A DNA stretch of 64,000 nucleotides from Prosthecobacter dejongeii (GCF_014203045.1 NZ_JACHIF010000001.1:744001-808000); one strand, 5' to 3'; counted from the first letter of the stretch, positions 43,021 through 52,897 are shown. Translations and numbers: made by a program. The notes: a model not told the origin generated them from the letters alone.

Positions 43021-43278
43021 ATGAAACTCACCCTCGCCCTGCTCTCCAGCCTGCTTCTCAGTACTGGCCTTGCTTCCGCCGCTGATACTGCTGTACCAGC
43101 CACTTATCCGCTCAAAACATGCGTCGTCTCTAACGAAGACCTTGGCACCATGGGCAAGCCTGTTAAAGTCACCTACGAAGGCACCGACGTATATCTCTGC
43201 TGCAAAGCCTGCACAAAGGACTTCAACAAAGAGCCTGCTAAGTTCGTCGCCAAGGTGAAGGCGGCAGAGAAGAAATGA
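43021..43278 (+). CDS. Secreted YHS/TRASH-like metal-binding protein
   Basis: 85 residues: signal peptide MKLTLALLSSLLLSTGLASA, then a single domain with YPLKTCVVSNEDLG...VKVTYEGTDVYLCCKACTKDFNKEPAKFVAKV. The spacing of Cys residues (TCVVS and CCKAC) and the F..EP..F end are typical of YHS/TRASH heavy-metal domains. It would bind copper or a similar metal in the periplasm and hand it to the set C adaptor. Just upstream lies the second ECF-type promoter element. Confidence 0.75.
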   Translation: MKLTLALLSSLLLSTGLASAADTAVPATYPLKTCVVSNEDLGTMGKPVKVTYEGTDVYLCCKACTKDFNKEPAKFVAKVKAAEKK

Positions 43279-43324
43279 GCTTTGTCAGCGTTATACGACA
43301 CGAGACCTGCTGCTTTTGACTCCC

Positions 43325-43690
43325 ATGAGACACGCCTGGATCAGAATCCTCACCGCTGCCATCTTCCTGATGGTGCAGGTGGCAGGCGTTTCTGCAACAG
43401 GCCCGTCATGCAGGGCGGAGCAGCCAACAACAGTTCGTTGCTCGCTGCCTTGCTGCTCCGGTGCCATCTGTGGATGTGGTATGGCTCCGAATAGTGAGCC
43501 GGTAAAGCCCGCGCCTGTGGCTCCGGTATCGCATATTCAGGAGCTCAAGTTCATGCCAGTGCTCATGAGTGTGGTCGTGCTGCGCTTTTTTCCGCTCCTT
43601 TCCCAGAAACCGCTGAGGCTTCTGGCAACGGATACCTTCCTTCCGCATTGCCCGCCAGCTTTGGCGCTGCATTGCGCCCTCCTCATCTGA
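43325..43690 (+). CDS. Small secreted Cys-rich protein preceding RND set C
   Basis: 121 residues from ATG 43325. Signal segment (WIRILTAAIFLMVQVAGVSA), then a compact Cys-rich stretch (GPSCRAEQ...RCSLPCCSGAICGCGM), a Pro-rich linker and a second hydrophobic stretch (FMPVLMSVVVLRFFPLL). It resembles in layout the proteins at 23227 and 29873, which also precede TolC genes. Function unknown. Confidence 0.55.
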   Translation: MRHAWIRILTAAIFLMVQVAGVSATGPSCRAEQPTTVRCSLPCCSGAICGCGMAPNSEPVKPAPVAPVSHIQELKFMPVLMSVVVLRFFPLLSQKPLRLLATDTFLPHCPPALALHCALLI

Positions 43691-43772
43691 CGAAGCTACG
43701 TTTTCACAGGCGAATTGTGCCCGCATCCCACGCTGCACGAACCCGTAACGAAGCTTTTCCAATGAGGACTCA

Positions 43773-45047
43773 ATGAAGACATCACAATCACTCTCTGCCC
43801 TGGCTCTGTCCCTTGCAGTAGTATTCACGGCTCAGGCCGAAGACAGCGCTACTCCCGTCGCCCCAGCATTCATCGAACGTCTGGTCAAAGAGGCGGTCAC
43901 GACACATCCTTCAGTCGAAGCCGCTCAGGCGCGTGCCCAGGCTGCCGCTTCTGCCATCGGAGCCTTGCGGCTGTGGGAAGATCCGCAGCTCGGCCTCGGT
44001 ACCCTGTTTGCCAGCCAGATGAACCGCCAGGGACAGGGTGACATTGTCACAGGCATCGAACAGATGTTGCCGCGTCCCAAGCTTTATCAGGCGGAAAAAC
44101 GCCGCGCCATTGCCGAACAGCAGGTGCAGCAAGCCACAAAGCGGCAGACGGCGAATGAGATCGCCCTCGCTGTCGCTCAATCAGTGCTGGAGCTGGCACT
44201 GGCGGATGAAGTCGTGAATCTTCAGTCGGAGAACCTTGGCTGGCTGCAAACCATCGTGAAAACCGCCGAGGAACGTGCCAAAAGCCCTGATGCGACAGCC
44301 ACGGAAACACTGCGGCTGGAAAGTGAGTTGGCGGTGCAAACGCAGACAGTGGAGGCAGCAAAGCGTCAGCGTACGCTGTATGCAACCACGCTGAATCTGC
44401 TGATGGGACGGGCGACAAACAGCGCATGGCAACGACTCTCGCTGCCGATGAAAGTACCGGAACTTACCAGCACCGCCGCATTGAAGGCACGCCTGGAGCA
44501 TGACAATCCCAAGCTCGCCGCGTTACGCCATCAAGTGGCGGGTGCGCAGGCTGAGACGGATGCTGCGAAAGAGAAGCGCAAGCCAGCTTTTTCAGTGGGC
44601 GTCCAGGTGAATGCCTACTCGGCGGGGAGCAGCCACGATGCGATGACCATGTTTACGGTAGGAATGAACCTACCCTGGTTCAACCGCTCCGCTTATCGAG
44701 CCGACATCGCTCGTGCGGAAAGCATGCGTGCTGCCGCGCAAGGTGATCTGGCCGCCGAACAGCGTAAACTGTACACGCAGTTCACACTTTTGATGACTGA
44801 GGCGGAGAACAACCGCCGTCTGGCCGCTGCCTATACCAGCGAGGTACTGCCGAAGACGGAAAAGACCGTTGAGACCCTGCAAAACGCCTGGGTGTCATCC
44901 AAGGCCACACTCCTTGAGGTACTCGAAGCCCGTCGCGCTTTGCTCCAGGCGCGTCAGGAGCAAAAACGGGCGCTTGCGGCTCAAACCGTAGCGGCTCAAG
45001 CACTGTCCGCGCTCACTGGCAGCCTCGTCAAACCTTCATCTCGTTAG
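43773..45047 (+). CDS. TolC-family outer membrane efflux protein, set C
   Basis: 424 residues with signal peptide (SQSLSALALSLAVVFTAQA). OEP repeats: LRLWEDPQLGLGTLFASQMNRQ and MFTVGMNLPWFNRSAYRADIARAESMRAAA; helices AQARAQAAASAIGA and EQRKLYTQFTLLMTEAENNRRLAAAY. It is more similar in style to CusC-like channels of copper/silver systems. The adaptor gene begins 3 bp after the stop. Confidence 0.88.
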   Translation: MKTSQSLSALALSLAVVFTAQAEDSATPVAPAFIERLVKEAVTTHPSVEAAQARAQAAASAIGALRLWEDPQLGLGTLFASQMNRQGQGDIVTGIEQMLPRPKLYQAEKRRAIAEQQVQQATKRQTANEIALAVAQSVLELALADEVVNLQSENLGWLQTIVKTAEERAKSPDATATETLRLESELAVQTQTVEAAKRQRTLYATTLNLLMGRATNSAWQRLSLPMKVPELTSTAALKARLEHDNPKLAALRHQVAGAQAETDAAKEKRKPAFSVGVQVNAYSAGSSHDAMTMFTVGMNLPWFNRSAYRADIARAESMRAAAQGDLAAEQRKLYTQFTLLMTEAENNRRLAAAYTSEVLPKTEKTVETLQNAWVSSKATLLEVLEARRALLQARQEQKRALAAQTVAAQALSALTGSLVKPSSR

Positions 45048-45050
45048 GCC

Positions 45051-46754
45051 ATGAAGAACCTCATCACACTTTTGTTCATCATCGCTGCACTCGCCGGAGG
45101 CTGGTTCCTCCGTGACAAATTTGGAGGCACTCCCATAACTGCCGCGCCGTCGTCCAGTGAGCGAAAGGTGCTCTTTTACCAGAGTGCCATGCATCCGTGG
45201 ATCAAGAGCGACAAGCCAGGGCGCTGCACGATCTGTGGCATGGAGTTGACGCCCGTCTATGAAGGTGAAAAGGGTTTCGACGCCTCTGGTGGCGATGTCG
45301 TGCCGCTCACACAAAATCAAATCCAAGTCCTCCATGTGCAAACAGTGGAGGCCAAAAAGCAGCTGCTCACCAAATCACTGCCAGTCTCCGGTATCATCAA
45401 TGACGATCAGCGTCGCCACCGCATCCTGAGCGCGTATGTGGACGGGCGCATCGACCGCCTGTTTGCCAATCATCATGGCGTCGAAGTCGTCGCGGGCGAG
45501 CCGCTGGCACTGCTTTACAGCCCCACGCTTTTGCAAGCAGAACGTGAATATCGGCAACTCACTGGTGAGCTGAAAAAGAACACCGCGCTACGGCTGCGTC
45601 AATTAGGCCTCACTGAAAAACAAATCGTGGCTCTCGACTCCAAACCTGCGGATGCACTGAACTCAGAAATCCTCGCGCCACTTACTGGCACCGTGGTCGA
45701 GCATGAGGTCTTTGAAGGCCAGTATGTGACCATGGGACAGAAGCTTTTTGCCATCGCTGATTTCAGTGTCATGTGGTTTTTGTTCAATGCCTATGAGCAA
45801 GACATGCCATGGATCAAGGTCGGACAAAAGGTGCAGATCACCACACCATCAGTGCCGGGCAAAGTCTTCACAGGTGAAATCACCTTCATTGATCCGAACT
45901 TTGATGAAACCACACGCTCCACCCAGGTGCGTGTCGAACTGCCGAATCCGATAGTCGAAGGTCGCCGCGAATTGCTTCACCGACTTTATGCCGAGGGAAC
46001 GGTGAAGGTGGACTTACCGGAAGTGCTCACGGTGCCAAAGTCCACCGTCATCCAGACTGGACCAGAAGCCGTGGTCTATGTTGATCAAGGTGGAGGTGCC
46101 TACGCACGAAGTGTGGTGAAGATCGGACGACGTGGTGACACCTTGCTGGAGGTGCTCTCTGGCATCAAGGCTGGCGATAAGATCGTAACGAACGGCAACC
46201 TTCTGATTGACGGCCAGGCGGAGATGAACCGTTCTTTTGCATCACCAATGGAACCCATGGCACCCGCCACGTCTATCGCCGAGCTGACAGCGCCACAGAG
46301 CAAAGCTATCAGCAGTTTTATCAAAGTCGCTGATGCCATGGCTGCCACGCTTTCCAATGATGATCTTGCCGCTTTCAACAAAGCCAGCGAAGCCGCGATG
46401 GTGCAGACAGGCGATCTCATCACCGCCTTGAGCACGAATCCCGAATGGAAACCCAAACTCGATGCACTCGACAAAGCGCGACACTTTCACGGCTTTGCGG
46501 ACATCAAGCAGGCGCGTATCGCCTTCCACACCTTCACGGTCGCCACCACCGCCCTGCTGGAACCGCTACGCATGGCGAAAGGCGCTCCTGAGTTCAAAGT
46601 CTGGGAATGCTTCATGGTGGATCAAATCGTGCCAAAGGTGCCCGCCAAAGGCCGCTGGATACAGCTCAGCACCCGCGCCGGGCACAGTCCTTTCTTCGGC
46701 AGTGACATGCTGGAGTGCGTGAAGGAAATCAAACCTGGGGAAGTGTTGCCATGA
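45051..46754 (+). CDS. CusB-like adaptor with heavy-metal-binding domain and C-terminal DUF3347-like domain
   Basis: 567 residues. After an N-terminal anchor (ITLLFIIAALAGGWFL), a heavy-metal-binding YHS-like domain reads YQSAMHPWIKSDKPGRCTICGMELTPVYEG. The membrane-fusion core follows (RIDRLFANHHGVEVVAGEPLALLYSPTLLQAEREY; LAPLTGTVVEHEVFEGQYVTMGQKLFAIADFSVMWFLFNAYEQDM; VPKSTVIQTGPEAVVYVDQGGG). The last 150 residues form a helical DUF3347-like domain (MAATLSNDDLAAFNKA...HFHGFADIKQARIAFHTF...WECFMVDQ). It would take copper/silver from the periplasm to the pump. The pump gene overlaps by four bases. Confidence 0.9.
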   Translation: MKNLITLLFIIAALAGGWFLRDKFGGTPITAAPSSSERKVLFYQSAMHPWIKSDKPGRCTICGMELTPVYEGEKGFDASGGDVVPLTQNQIQVLHVQTVEAKKQLLTKSLPVSGIINDDQRRHRILSAYVDGRIDRLFANHHGVEVVAGEPLALLYSPTLLQAEREYRQLTGELKKNTALRLRQLGLTEKQIVALDSKPADALNSEILAPLTGTVVEHEVFEGQYVTMGQKLFAIADFSVMWFLFNAYEQDMPWIKVGQKVQITTPSVPGKVFTGEITFIDPNFDETTRSTQVRVELPNPIVEGRRELLHRLYAEGTVKVDLPEVLTVPKSTVIQTGPEAVVYVDQGGGAYARSVVKIGRRGDTLLEVLSGIKAGDKIVTNGNLLIDGQAEMNRSFASPMEPMAPATSIAELTAPQSKAISSFIKVADAMAATLSNDDLAAFNKASEAAMVQTGDLITALSTNPEWKPKLDALDKARHFHGFADIKQARIAFHTFTVATTALLEPLRMAKGAPEFKVWECFMVDQIVPKVPAKGRWIQLSTRAGHSPFFGSDMLECVKEIKPGEVLP

Positions 46755-49700
46755 TTGAGACCATCATTCATTGGAGCCTGAAAAACCGTTTCTTAGTCGC
46801 TTGTGCTGCACTGCTGCTTATCGCGCTGGGCGTGCGAGCCATTTACCTCACACCTGTCGATGCAATTCCCGACCTCACGGAGAACCAAGTGCTCGTCTAT
46901 GGCGAGTGGATGGGCCGCAGCCCGCAGGAGGTGGAGGATCAGGTGACGTTCCCGCTTTCGACTGGCCTGCAAGGTCTGGCAGGCGTCAAAGAGGTGCGTG
47001 CGACTTCGATGTTCGGCTTCTCACTCATCACCATCATCTTCGAGGACAAGGTGGACACCTACTTTGCACGAGCGCGAGTGTTGGAGCGGTTGAACTACTT
47101 GCAAGGCTCCATGCCTGAAGGTGTGAAGCCGCAGCTTGGCCCTGATGCCTCCGGCCTCGGCTGGGTGTATCAATACTACTTCGATGTCGATGCCTCCAAA
47201 GCAAAGGACGGCGGCTATGATCTCGCGGAGCTTCGTTCGCTGCAAGATTGGTATGTGCGCTACCAACTCGCCAGCGTGCAAGGTGTGGCAGAAGTGGCGA
47301 GCATCGGAGGTTTTGTGAAGCAGTATCAGGTCGAGCTAAACTCCACCCAGATGCGCATGTCGAACGTCACACTCATGGATGTGATGACGGCGGTGCAGAA
47401 TGCGAACCTCAATGTCGGTGGCAAGGTAGTGGAGGAAAATGGGGCCGAGTTCGTACTGCGTGGCATCGGCCTCGTCACAAGTGTCGAAGACCTGGAACTC
47501 GTCACCGTGAAGGCAATGGGGGGCACACCCATTTACTTGAAGGACATCGCCACCGTGCAGATCGGTGGCGACTTTAGACGCGGTGCGCTTGATTTAAATG
47601 GCCATGAAGCCGTGGGTGGCACCGTGGTCATGCGCACTGGCGAAAACGCCAAAGCCGTCATCGAGCGCATCAAGGAAAAGATCGCACAGATCGCGCCCAG
47701 CCTGCCACCTGGTGTCACCATCAAGCCCTTCTATGACCGCAGTGAGTTGATCGACAACACCATTGGCACGCTTAAGCACGCGCTGCTGGAGGAGTTCATT
47801 CTCGTCACGTTCGCACACATCATTTTTCTCTGGCACTTCCGCAGCATCCTCATTGTAACACTGCCATTGCCGATCTCGATCTTGATCTCCTTCCTGCTGA
47901 TGAAGGAGTTTGGCATTACCAGCAATATCATGTCGCTCACCGGCATCGCCATCGCCATCGGCGTGCTGGTGGATGCCGCTATCGTCGTCACAGAGAATGT
48001 CATCCGACACTGTGAAGAAGCTGAGCACAAAAAAGGCGGGCGGCTAAACTCTAAAGAGACCTGGGATGTCACGCTCGTTGCCTGCACACAGGTCGGCAGG
48101 CCCATCTTCTTCGCCATGGCGATCATCATCCTCGCTTTTGTGCCGGTGTTTGCGCTCAGCGGTCAAGAAGGCAAACTGTTCCATCCGTTGGCCTTCACGA
48201 AGACCTTTGCCATGATCGGCTCCACTCTGCTTGCGGTGACACTGGTGCCCGTGTTGTGCTCGTTACTTGTACGCGGGCCGTTTCATTCAGAGGAAAGCAA
48301 CATCGTGATGAAGTTCCTGCTCCGTTTGTATGAGCCAACTCTCAACTGGGCACTCAATCATCGGAAAACGGTCATCACGGCAGCCATGTGTATCCTCATG
48401 GTAGCTTTGCTCACCGCTTTTGGCCTGCCACGCGCCACGGTGAAGGGCATCCGCGATGCTGGCTATCCGCGTCTCAGTGAGATTGTCACTGGTTTTGGCA
48501 AAGAATTCATGCCTCCGCTCAATGAAGGCAGTCTGCTCTACATGCCTGTGATGATGCCAAAAACCGGCCTCAAAGAGATCCAGCGCGTCATGTCCTGGCA
48601 GGACGCTGTCATCGCCGCGACTCCCGAAGTCGAGTCTGTCGCGGGCAAGCTGGGCCGCTTTGAAACCGCAACCGATCCCGCGCCCACGGAGATGCTGGAA
48701 ACGACGATCATGCTCAAACCTGAGTACATCCGCGATGGTCGCTGGAGCGTAAAACGCAACCCTGCATGGCGTGAAGGCATGACAGTGGAAAAACTCAAAG
48801 CCGAACTAACTGAAAAGATGAAGCAAGTGCCTGGCTATGTGCCAGCCTTCCTGCAACCCATCGAGAACCGCATCCTCATGCTCTACACTGGCATTCGAGC
48901 GCAGGTCGGCGTGAAGATCTATGGTGACGACCTCGATAAGATTCAGCGCAAAGCCTTCGAGATCGAAAAACTTATCAACAGCATCGAAGGAGCTGCCGGA
49001 GTATCGCCCTCACGCGTGCAGGGAAAGCCCTACCTCAATATCCAGGTGGATCGCCAATCTATGGCCCGCTATGGCCTCAGTGCCAAGGATGTGCTTGATG
49101 CCGTGGAGATTGCCATCGGTGGCAAGAACGTCAGCACCACCATCGAAGGTCGGCAGCGCTTCCCCATCCAGATCCGCGTGCAACGCGGCGAGCGTGACGA
49201 CATCGAGAAACTCAGCAGCATCCTTGTTGCTGAACGTCAGGGCATGAGTGCATCCGGTGCCGATCCGTTGGGAAGTGGCGGAGGCATGACCGGTGGCACG
49301 GGTGCAGCACCAGCCGCAGGTATGGCATTGAGCTCGGGAAACACTCCCGTCACTTATATCCCGCTTGGCATGGTGGCGAAGATCACCCGTGAAGTTGGTG
49401 CCAATGAGATTGCCAGTGAGAACGGACGACTTCGTTCCTACGTTCAGGCGAACGTGCAAGACCGAGACCTAGGCGGTTTCGTTCAGGAGGTCGAGCAGAA
49501 ACTCAAGGCCATCAATTGGGAAGGCATGACCTACAAAATGACCGGCGAGTATGAAAATCAGCGCCGTTTCGTTCAGACGATGCAGGTTGTCTTTCCCATC
49601 GTACTGCTCATCATCTTCGTGCTGCTCTATATCGTGTATCACAGCGCACTGGAGGCCGCTCACGTCATGCTCGCCGTGCCCTTCGCTTTGAGTGGTGGCG

Positions 49701-50125
49701 TGCTGCTGCAAAAACTGCTCGGTTACAACTTCAATGGAGCCGTCTGGGTCGGTTACATCGCCCTCTTTGGCACCGCTGTTCAAACCGGCGTCGTCATGGT
49801 GGTGTATCTGGAGGAGACCGTGAAAGCCCGCATGGCGCAACTTGGAGCCGCTTTCGCCTATAGTGACCTTGTACAGGCCGTGAAGGACGGCGCACGCTTG
49901 CGCCTGCGCCCAAAAGTGATGACCGTTGCCACCATTGTCGCCTCCCTGCTGCCGATCATGTGGAGCCACCGTCAAGGATCTGAAGTCATGCAACCCCTCG
50001 CCACGCCCGTCATCGGCGGCATGATCTCCAGCTTGATCCACATTCTTATTGTCACTCCAGTCATCTTTCTCTGGCTACGAGGGCGGGGGTACCATGATAA
50101 AAACGACGCGATGAAAACCTTTTAA
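46751..50125 (+). CDS. HME-RND efflux pump of the CusA type (Cu/Ag), set C
   Basis: 1124-residue RND pump; ATG 46751 overlaps the adaptor stop (ATGA). N-terminus IHWSLKNRFLVACAALLLIALGVRAIYLTPVDAIPDLTENQVLVYGEWMGRSPQEVEDQV is typical of CusA. TM4 reads GIAIAIGVLVDAAIVVTENVIRH, i.e. the VDAAIVxxEN signature of pumps for monovalent Cu and Ag. A Gly/Ala/Met-rich insertion (GGGMTGGTGAAPAAGMALSSG, about residues 843-865) is longer than usual in the second periplasmic loop. The C-terminus is complete. Confidence 0.93.
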   Translation: MIETIIHWSLKNRFLVACAALLLIALGVRAIYLTPVDAIPDLTENQVLVYGEWMGRSPQEVEDQVTFPLSTGLQGLAGVKEVRATSMFGFSLITIIFEDKVDTYFARARVLERLNYLQGSMPEGVKPQLGPDASGLGWVYQYYFDVDASKAKDGGYDLAELRSLQDWYVRYQLASVQGVAEVASIGGFVKQYQVELNSTQMRMSNVTLMDVMTAVQNANLNVGGKVVEENGAEFVLRGIGLVTSVEDLELVTVKAMGGTPIYLKDIATVQIGGDFRRGALDLNGHEAVGGTVVMRTGENAKAVIERIKEKIAQIAPSLPPGVTIKPFYDRSELIDNTIGTLKHALLEEFILVTFAHIIFLWHFRSILIVTLPLPISILISFLLMKEFGITSNIMSLTGIAIAIGVLVDAAIVVTENVIRHCEEAEHKKGGRLNSKETWDVTLVACTQVGRPIFFAMAIIILAFVPVFALSGQEGKLFHPLAFTKTFAMIGSTLLAVTLVPVLCSLLVRGPFHSEESNIVMKFLLRLYEPTLNWALNHRKTVITAAMCILMVALLTAFGLPRATVKGIRDAGYPRLSEIVTGFGKEFMPPLNEGSLLYMPVMMPKTGLKEIQRVMSWQDAVIAATPEVESVAGKLGRFETATDPAPTEMLETTIMLKPEYIRDGRWSVKRNPAWREGMTVEKLKAELTEKMKQVPGYVPAFLQPIENRILMLYTGIRAQVGVKIYGDDLDKIQRKAFEIEKLINSIEGAAGVSPSRVQGKPYLNIQVDRQSMARYGLSAKDVLDAVEIAIGGKNVSTTIEGRQRFPIQIRVQRGERDDIEKLSSILVAERQGMSASGADPLGSGGGMTGGTGAAPAAGMALSSGNTPVTYIPLGMVAKITREVGANEIASENGRLRSYVQANVQDRDLGGFVQEVEQKLKAINWEGMTYKMTGEYENQRRFVQTMQVVFPIVLLIIFVLLYIVYHSALEAAHVMLAVPFALSGGVLLQKLLGYNFNGAVWVGYIALFGTAVQTGVVMVVYLEETVKARMAQLGAAFAYSDLVQAVKDGARLRLRPKVMTVATIVASLLPIMWSHRQGSEVMQPLATPVIGGMISSLIHILIVTPVIFLWLRGRGYHDKNDAMKTF

Positions 50126-50360
50126 AATGGCTATAATTGGCTAAGAGGAGTCACTTGGACTTCGTCCAGATGTCCTGGGGCAGAAGCTTTGAAAACAGCC
50201 TAAATTTCGTGACACACTCAGTGCAACATGGCCATCTGCTGCTTCTCAGTGACGTGCGCCCTAAAACGTGGACAGATTCGCCTGTTCATCACTACCGAAC
50301 TTGCAGCAACTATGCACATCGCGAGCGACACCAATCTTTATTGTCAATATGTAACAAGCA

Positions 50361-50609
50361 CTAAGCGGCGGATTTGCTGATTAAATCAGCCACGTCTTCT
50401 GAGCGATAGCGGATAAGCCTTGGGCCAAAGTATATAGGGGTCAAAAGACCACGCCCCTGCAACCGCTTGACGGTCATATTTGATACACACATGATACGGC
50501 AGACGTCTTTTCTAGATAATAAAGGTGCCTCTATGTCATTTTGAATTTTTTTGTTTGGTTTAACTGAAATCATACTAACTAAGTAAGATAACCCCACAGA
50601 CATTGCCAT
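50361..50609 (-). CDS. Excisionase-like / MerR-type helix-turn-helix protein
   Basis: 82 residues. The C-terminal 55 residues (LLSRKDVCRIMCVSNMTVKRLQGRGLLTPIYFGPRLIRYRSEDVADLI) form the winged-helix DNA-binding fold of the AlpA/excisionase HTH_17 type. Either of two ATGs (50609 or 50573) can be the start. In an integrated element with a tyrosine recombinase, such a small protein is the likely excisionase or directionality factor, though it lies far from the integrase. The 235 bp before it hold nothing recognisable. Confidence 0.7.
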   Translation of the reverse strand: MAMSVGLSYLVSMISVKPNKKIQNDIEAPLLSRKDVCRIMCVSNMTVKRLQGRGLLTPIYFGPRLIRYRSEDVADLISKSAA

Positions 50610-50935
50610 TCAAGAGTTAATTTCCAGTTAATAAGAAAGCATCTTTGTGCCGACATTTCAGTAGACCACTAATGGAACCATCGGATCTTGTACGTACTAT
50701 GGAAAAATATGGAATGAATGTTGGCCAAAATTTTTTTGAGCGTCTGACTTTATAAAACCAGATGAAGGTGATCTCAGATTCTCTAAGGCATGTTTCAAGA
50801 TTAGTTTCTGAGGAATAAGATGCAGATACCGAACAGGTCAAAAGCCATGAAGAAACATCGGTTTTATCATATCGCGTGGCGGTGCGGCGCATCCCATGCT
50901 CGACAGCCTCAAACGAGGCAGGACGTGCCGGATGA

Positions 50936-51145
50936 GCAGATCAAGCCACGGACCAAATTTATGTCCGGCTCCACGGCACCATCCGATGGTACCCACATGA
51001 CGATACCGATGCGGAATTCCAGACATGGGTGAGTCGCAGCCGCCTCAGCGGTGCCAAGCGGACATGGGCCTCCTTCAACAATGATCGCGACGGCTACTCG
51101 TTGAAAAACACCGGAGAGTTTCGGCGATTACTGGAGACCGAATAA
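50936..51145 (+). pseudogene. C-terminal remnant of a DUF72 (YecE-like) protein
   Basis: The frame reads IYVRLHGTIRWYPHDDTDAE, then GAKRTWASFNNDRDGYSLKN and LRRLLE-like end before TAA at 51143-51145. The YVRLHG and FNND.(D/E)GY..KN motifs are those of the DUF72 C-terminus. An in-frame TGA at 50933 precedes it and the N-terminal two thirds are absent. The rest of 50610-50935 shows no gene. Confidence 0.6.
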
Positions 51146-51173
51146 AACTGTCCCTGTCCATGCGCCAATCTCA

Positions 51174-52466
51174 CTAGGCTGCTATTTGTTTTAATGACAT
51201 CGACGTGTCATAATCTTTGTTTACACAAGTAGTCCGTGCATGGATTTTAGCACCTTCACCAATGACATCGCCTGCAAGAGTCTCGACTTTCAGTAAGAGA
51301 GGATAGCCAATAATTATTTTAGCTGCATCTTGGATGGCGTTATTGAAGTACACAAGATCCTCTTTTGAGATCAATAGACCGTCATGCATAGACACGTGAA
51401 AACGGCTTTCATTCTTAAAAGTAAATCTAAAGATTTTGGTTTCGATTTTCCCTAGTTTCCTGGCCACCGTCACCCCGCTTTTATGAATCTTTTGCAGGGC
51501 TGCGTGAAGAGATGGAAAATCTCTCTGAATCACTGTACGAATCTGTTGGACCTTTTCATTGTGTTTTAAGTCCTTACTGGACATAGCTTCCATAAATGGG
51601 GTTTTCCATTCATTTTTCTCAATCTTATCAACTCCGACAAGATCTGTGTAAAAATTACCCGACATGCATATTCTTAACCAGCGATACCTTTCTTTCCAAT
51701 CTTCAATTTCACTAGCCAAAAGAATTGGGTTCATGGCTGAAGCGTCAATAATGAGTAGAGGTTTGCCACCGACATGACGAATATATTTTCTCAACGCCTT
51801 TTTCATGCATATGACATCGTGATATATTCTACCTGTCTTCTCTTCGTCCATCGCATCTGGATCGCCATCTGAGATCAGATACTTCTTGGTAAAAAAAGAG
51901 CGAACATAAGAATTTGATTCAAGATAGTCAAAGTCCGGGTCACTAAATACTTCGTCGGCAATAATGAGCTGGTCCAAATTATTTTTGATTATAAGAAATT
52001 TATCTTTTACCTTACTGCTTGGTTTGTGAGAACCATACTTGTGTGTCAGAGCTGGATTTGGGATCTGAAGGTATATTATTATAAATTCTCTATTCTTTAT
52101 TTGATTCCAAATTTCGTCATTGACTGTGTACTTTTTACTGAAAGATGCCTTCTTGCGCTGTGAATAAGATTCAATGTTTACTTTACTGCGAAATATATTA
52201 ATTAGTCCTAGGGCCTCTGCCTCAAGAATTGTTTTTCTGTAATTCTTTCCCAATACCGCCGTGAGGTCTCTCTTGGCGCTGAGCGAAGTAAACCGATAAT
52301 CCACAAACTGATTTGCAGTTTTATTCTGAAATTTGTTTCTTCGGTTAGAAAGTTGCTTGCGAAGCTTATGGATAAGGAGTGCGAGCAGCCTGTCGATATT
52401 CGAGATCCTAGAATAAGCGCCTCGAGTTAGGACAAATTGAGATTTTACGTATTTGGGTTGTTTCAT
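51174..52466 (-). CDS. Hypothetical protein, possible mobile-element polymerase-like replication protein
   Basis: 430 residues, AT-rich, basic N-terminus. Two segments recall the palm of family A polymerase-like proteins of mobile elements: LLIIDASAMNPILLASEIEDW (an Asp-led strand, about residue 240) followed by FYTDLVG and a FPSLHAALQKIHKSG...KIETKIFRF helix pair, and HVSMHDGLLISKEDLVYFNNAI near residue 360 (an HDG/HDS motif). The remainder shows no known domain. The resemblance is by eye only and other folds remain possible. The 430 bp upstream (52467-52897) contain an AT-rich stretch near 52560 that may hold its promoter, but no supported gene. Confidence 0.5.
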   Translation of the reverse strand: MKQPKYVKSQFVLTRGAYSRISNIDRLLALLIHKLRKQLSNRRNKFQNKTANQFVDYRFTSLSAKRDLTAVLGKNYRKTILEAEALGLINIFRSKVNIESYSQRKKASFSKKYTVNDEIWNQIKNREFIIIYLQIPNPALTHKYGSHKPSSKVKDKFLIIKNNLDQLIIADEVFSDPDFDYLESNSYVRSFFTKKYLISDGDPDAMDEEKTGRIYHDVICMKKALRKYIRHVGGKPLLIIDASAMNPILLASEIEDWKERYRWLRICMSGNFYTDLVGVDKIEKNEWKTPFMEAMSSKDLKHNEKVQQIRTVIQRDFPSLHAALQKIHKSGVTVARKLGKIETKIFRFTFKNESRFHVSMHDGLLISKEDLVYFNNAIQDAAKIIIGYPLLLKVETLAGDVIGEGAKIHARTTCVNKDYDTSMSLKQIAA

Positions 52467-52897
52467 TAAACTTGAATTTTGGGTCTCCTCCCATTGGTGA
52501 GTAGGGAAAGTTGTCCAGATCTCCTGATTTGTATCTATTGAGGTGGACTGTATTAATTAGAATGTATATATAATATATTAGGTTGTGTGAGGGTCGGCGA
52601 AAATCATCAATGGATTAAAGCAATATGTTACACCCTCGGCGGCGTTGATTGATTGCTCACACCATATTCTGGCAAATTTGGCCTGGCAGAACGGAAGAGC
52701 GAGGGACGTCTATGCCTAGAATACCAAATGGCTCAGTCCAAGGCCCTTGTAGCCATCGGCTTAGAAGGGACCTCGCTAGAGGTTTTCACATGCCTCGCCT
52801 TGTTAAAAAGCCAGATTCTGACCAGACCCTGCTTTGCGTTAATACTGACATTGAGGTGATTATTCAATCAAATCACTGTCGCGACATGCCTCTAAGT

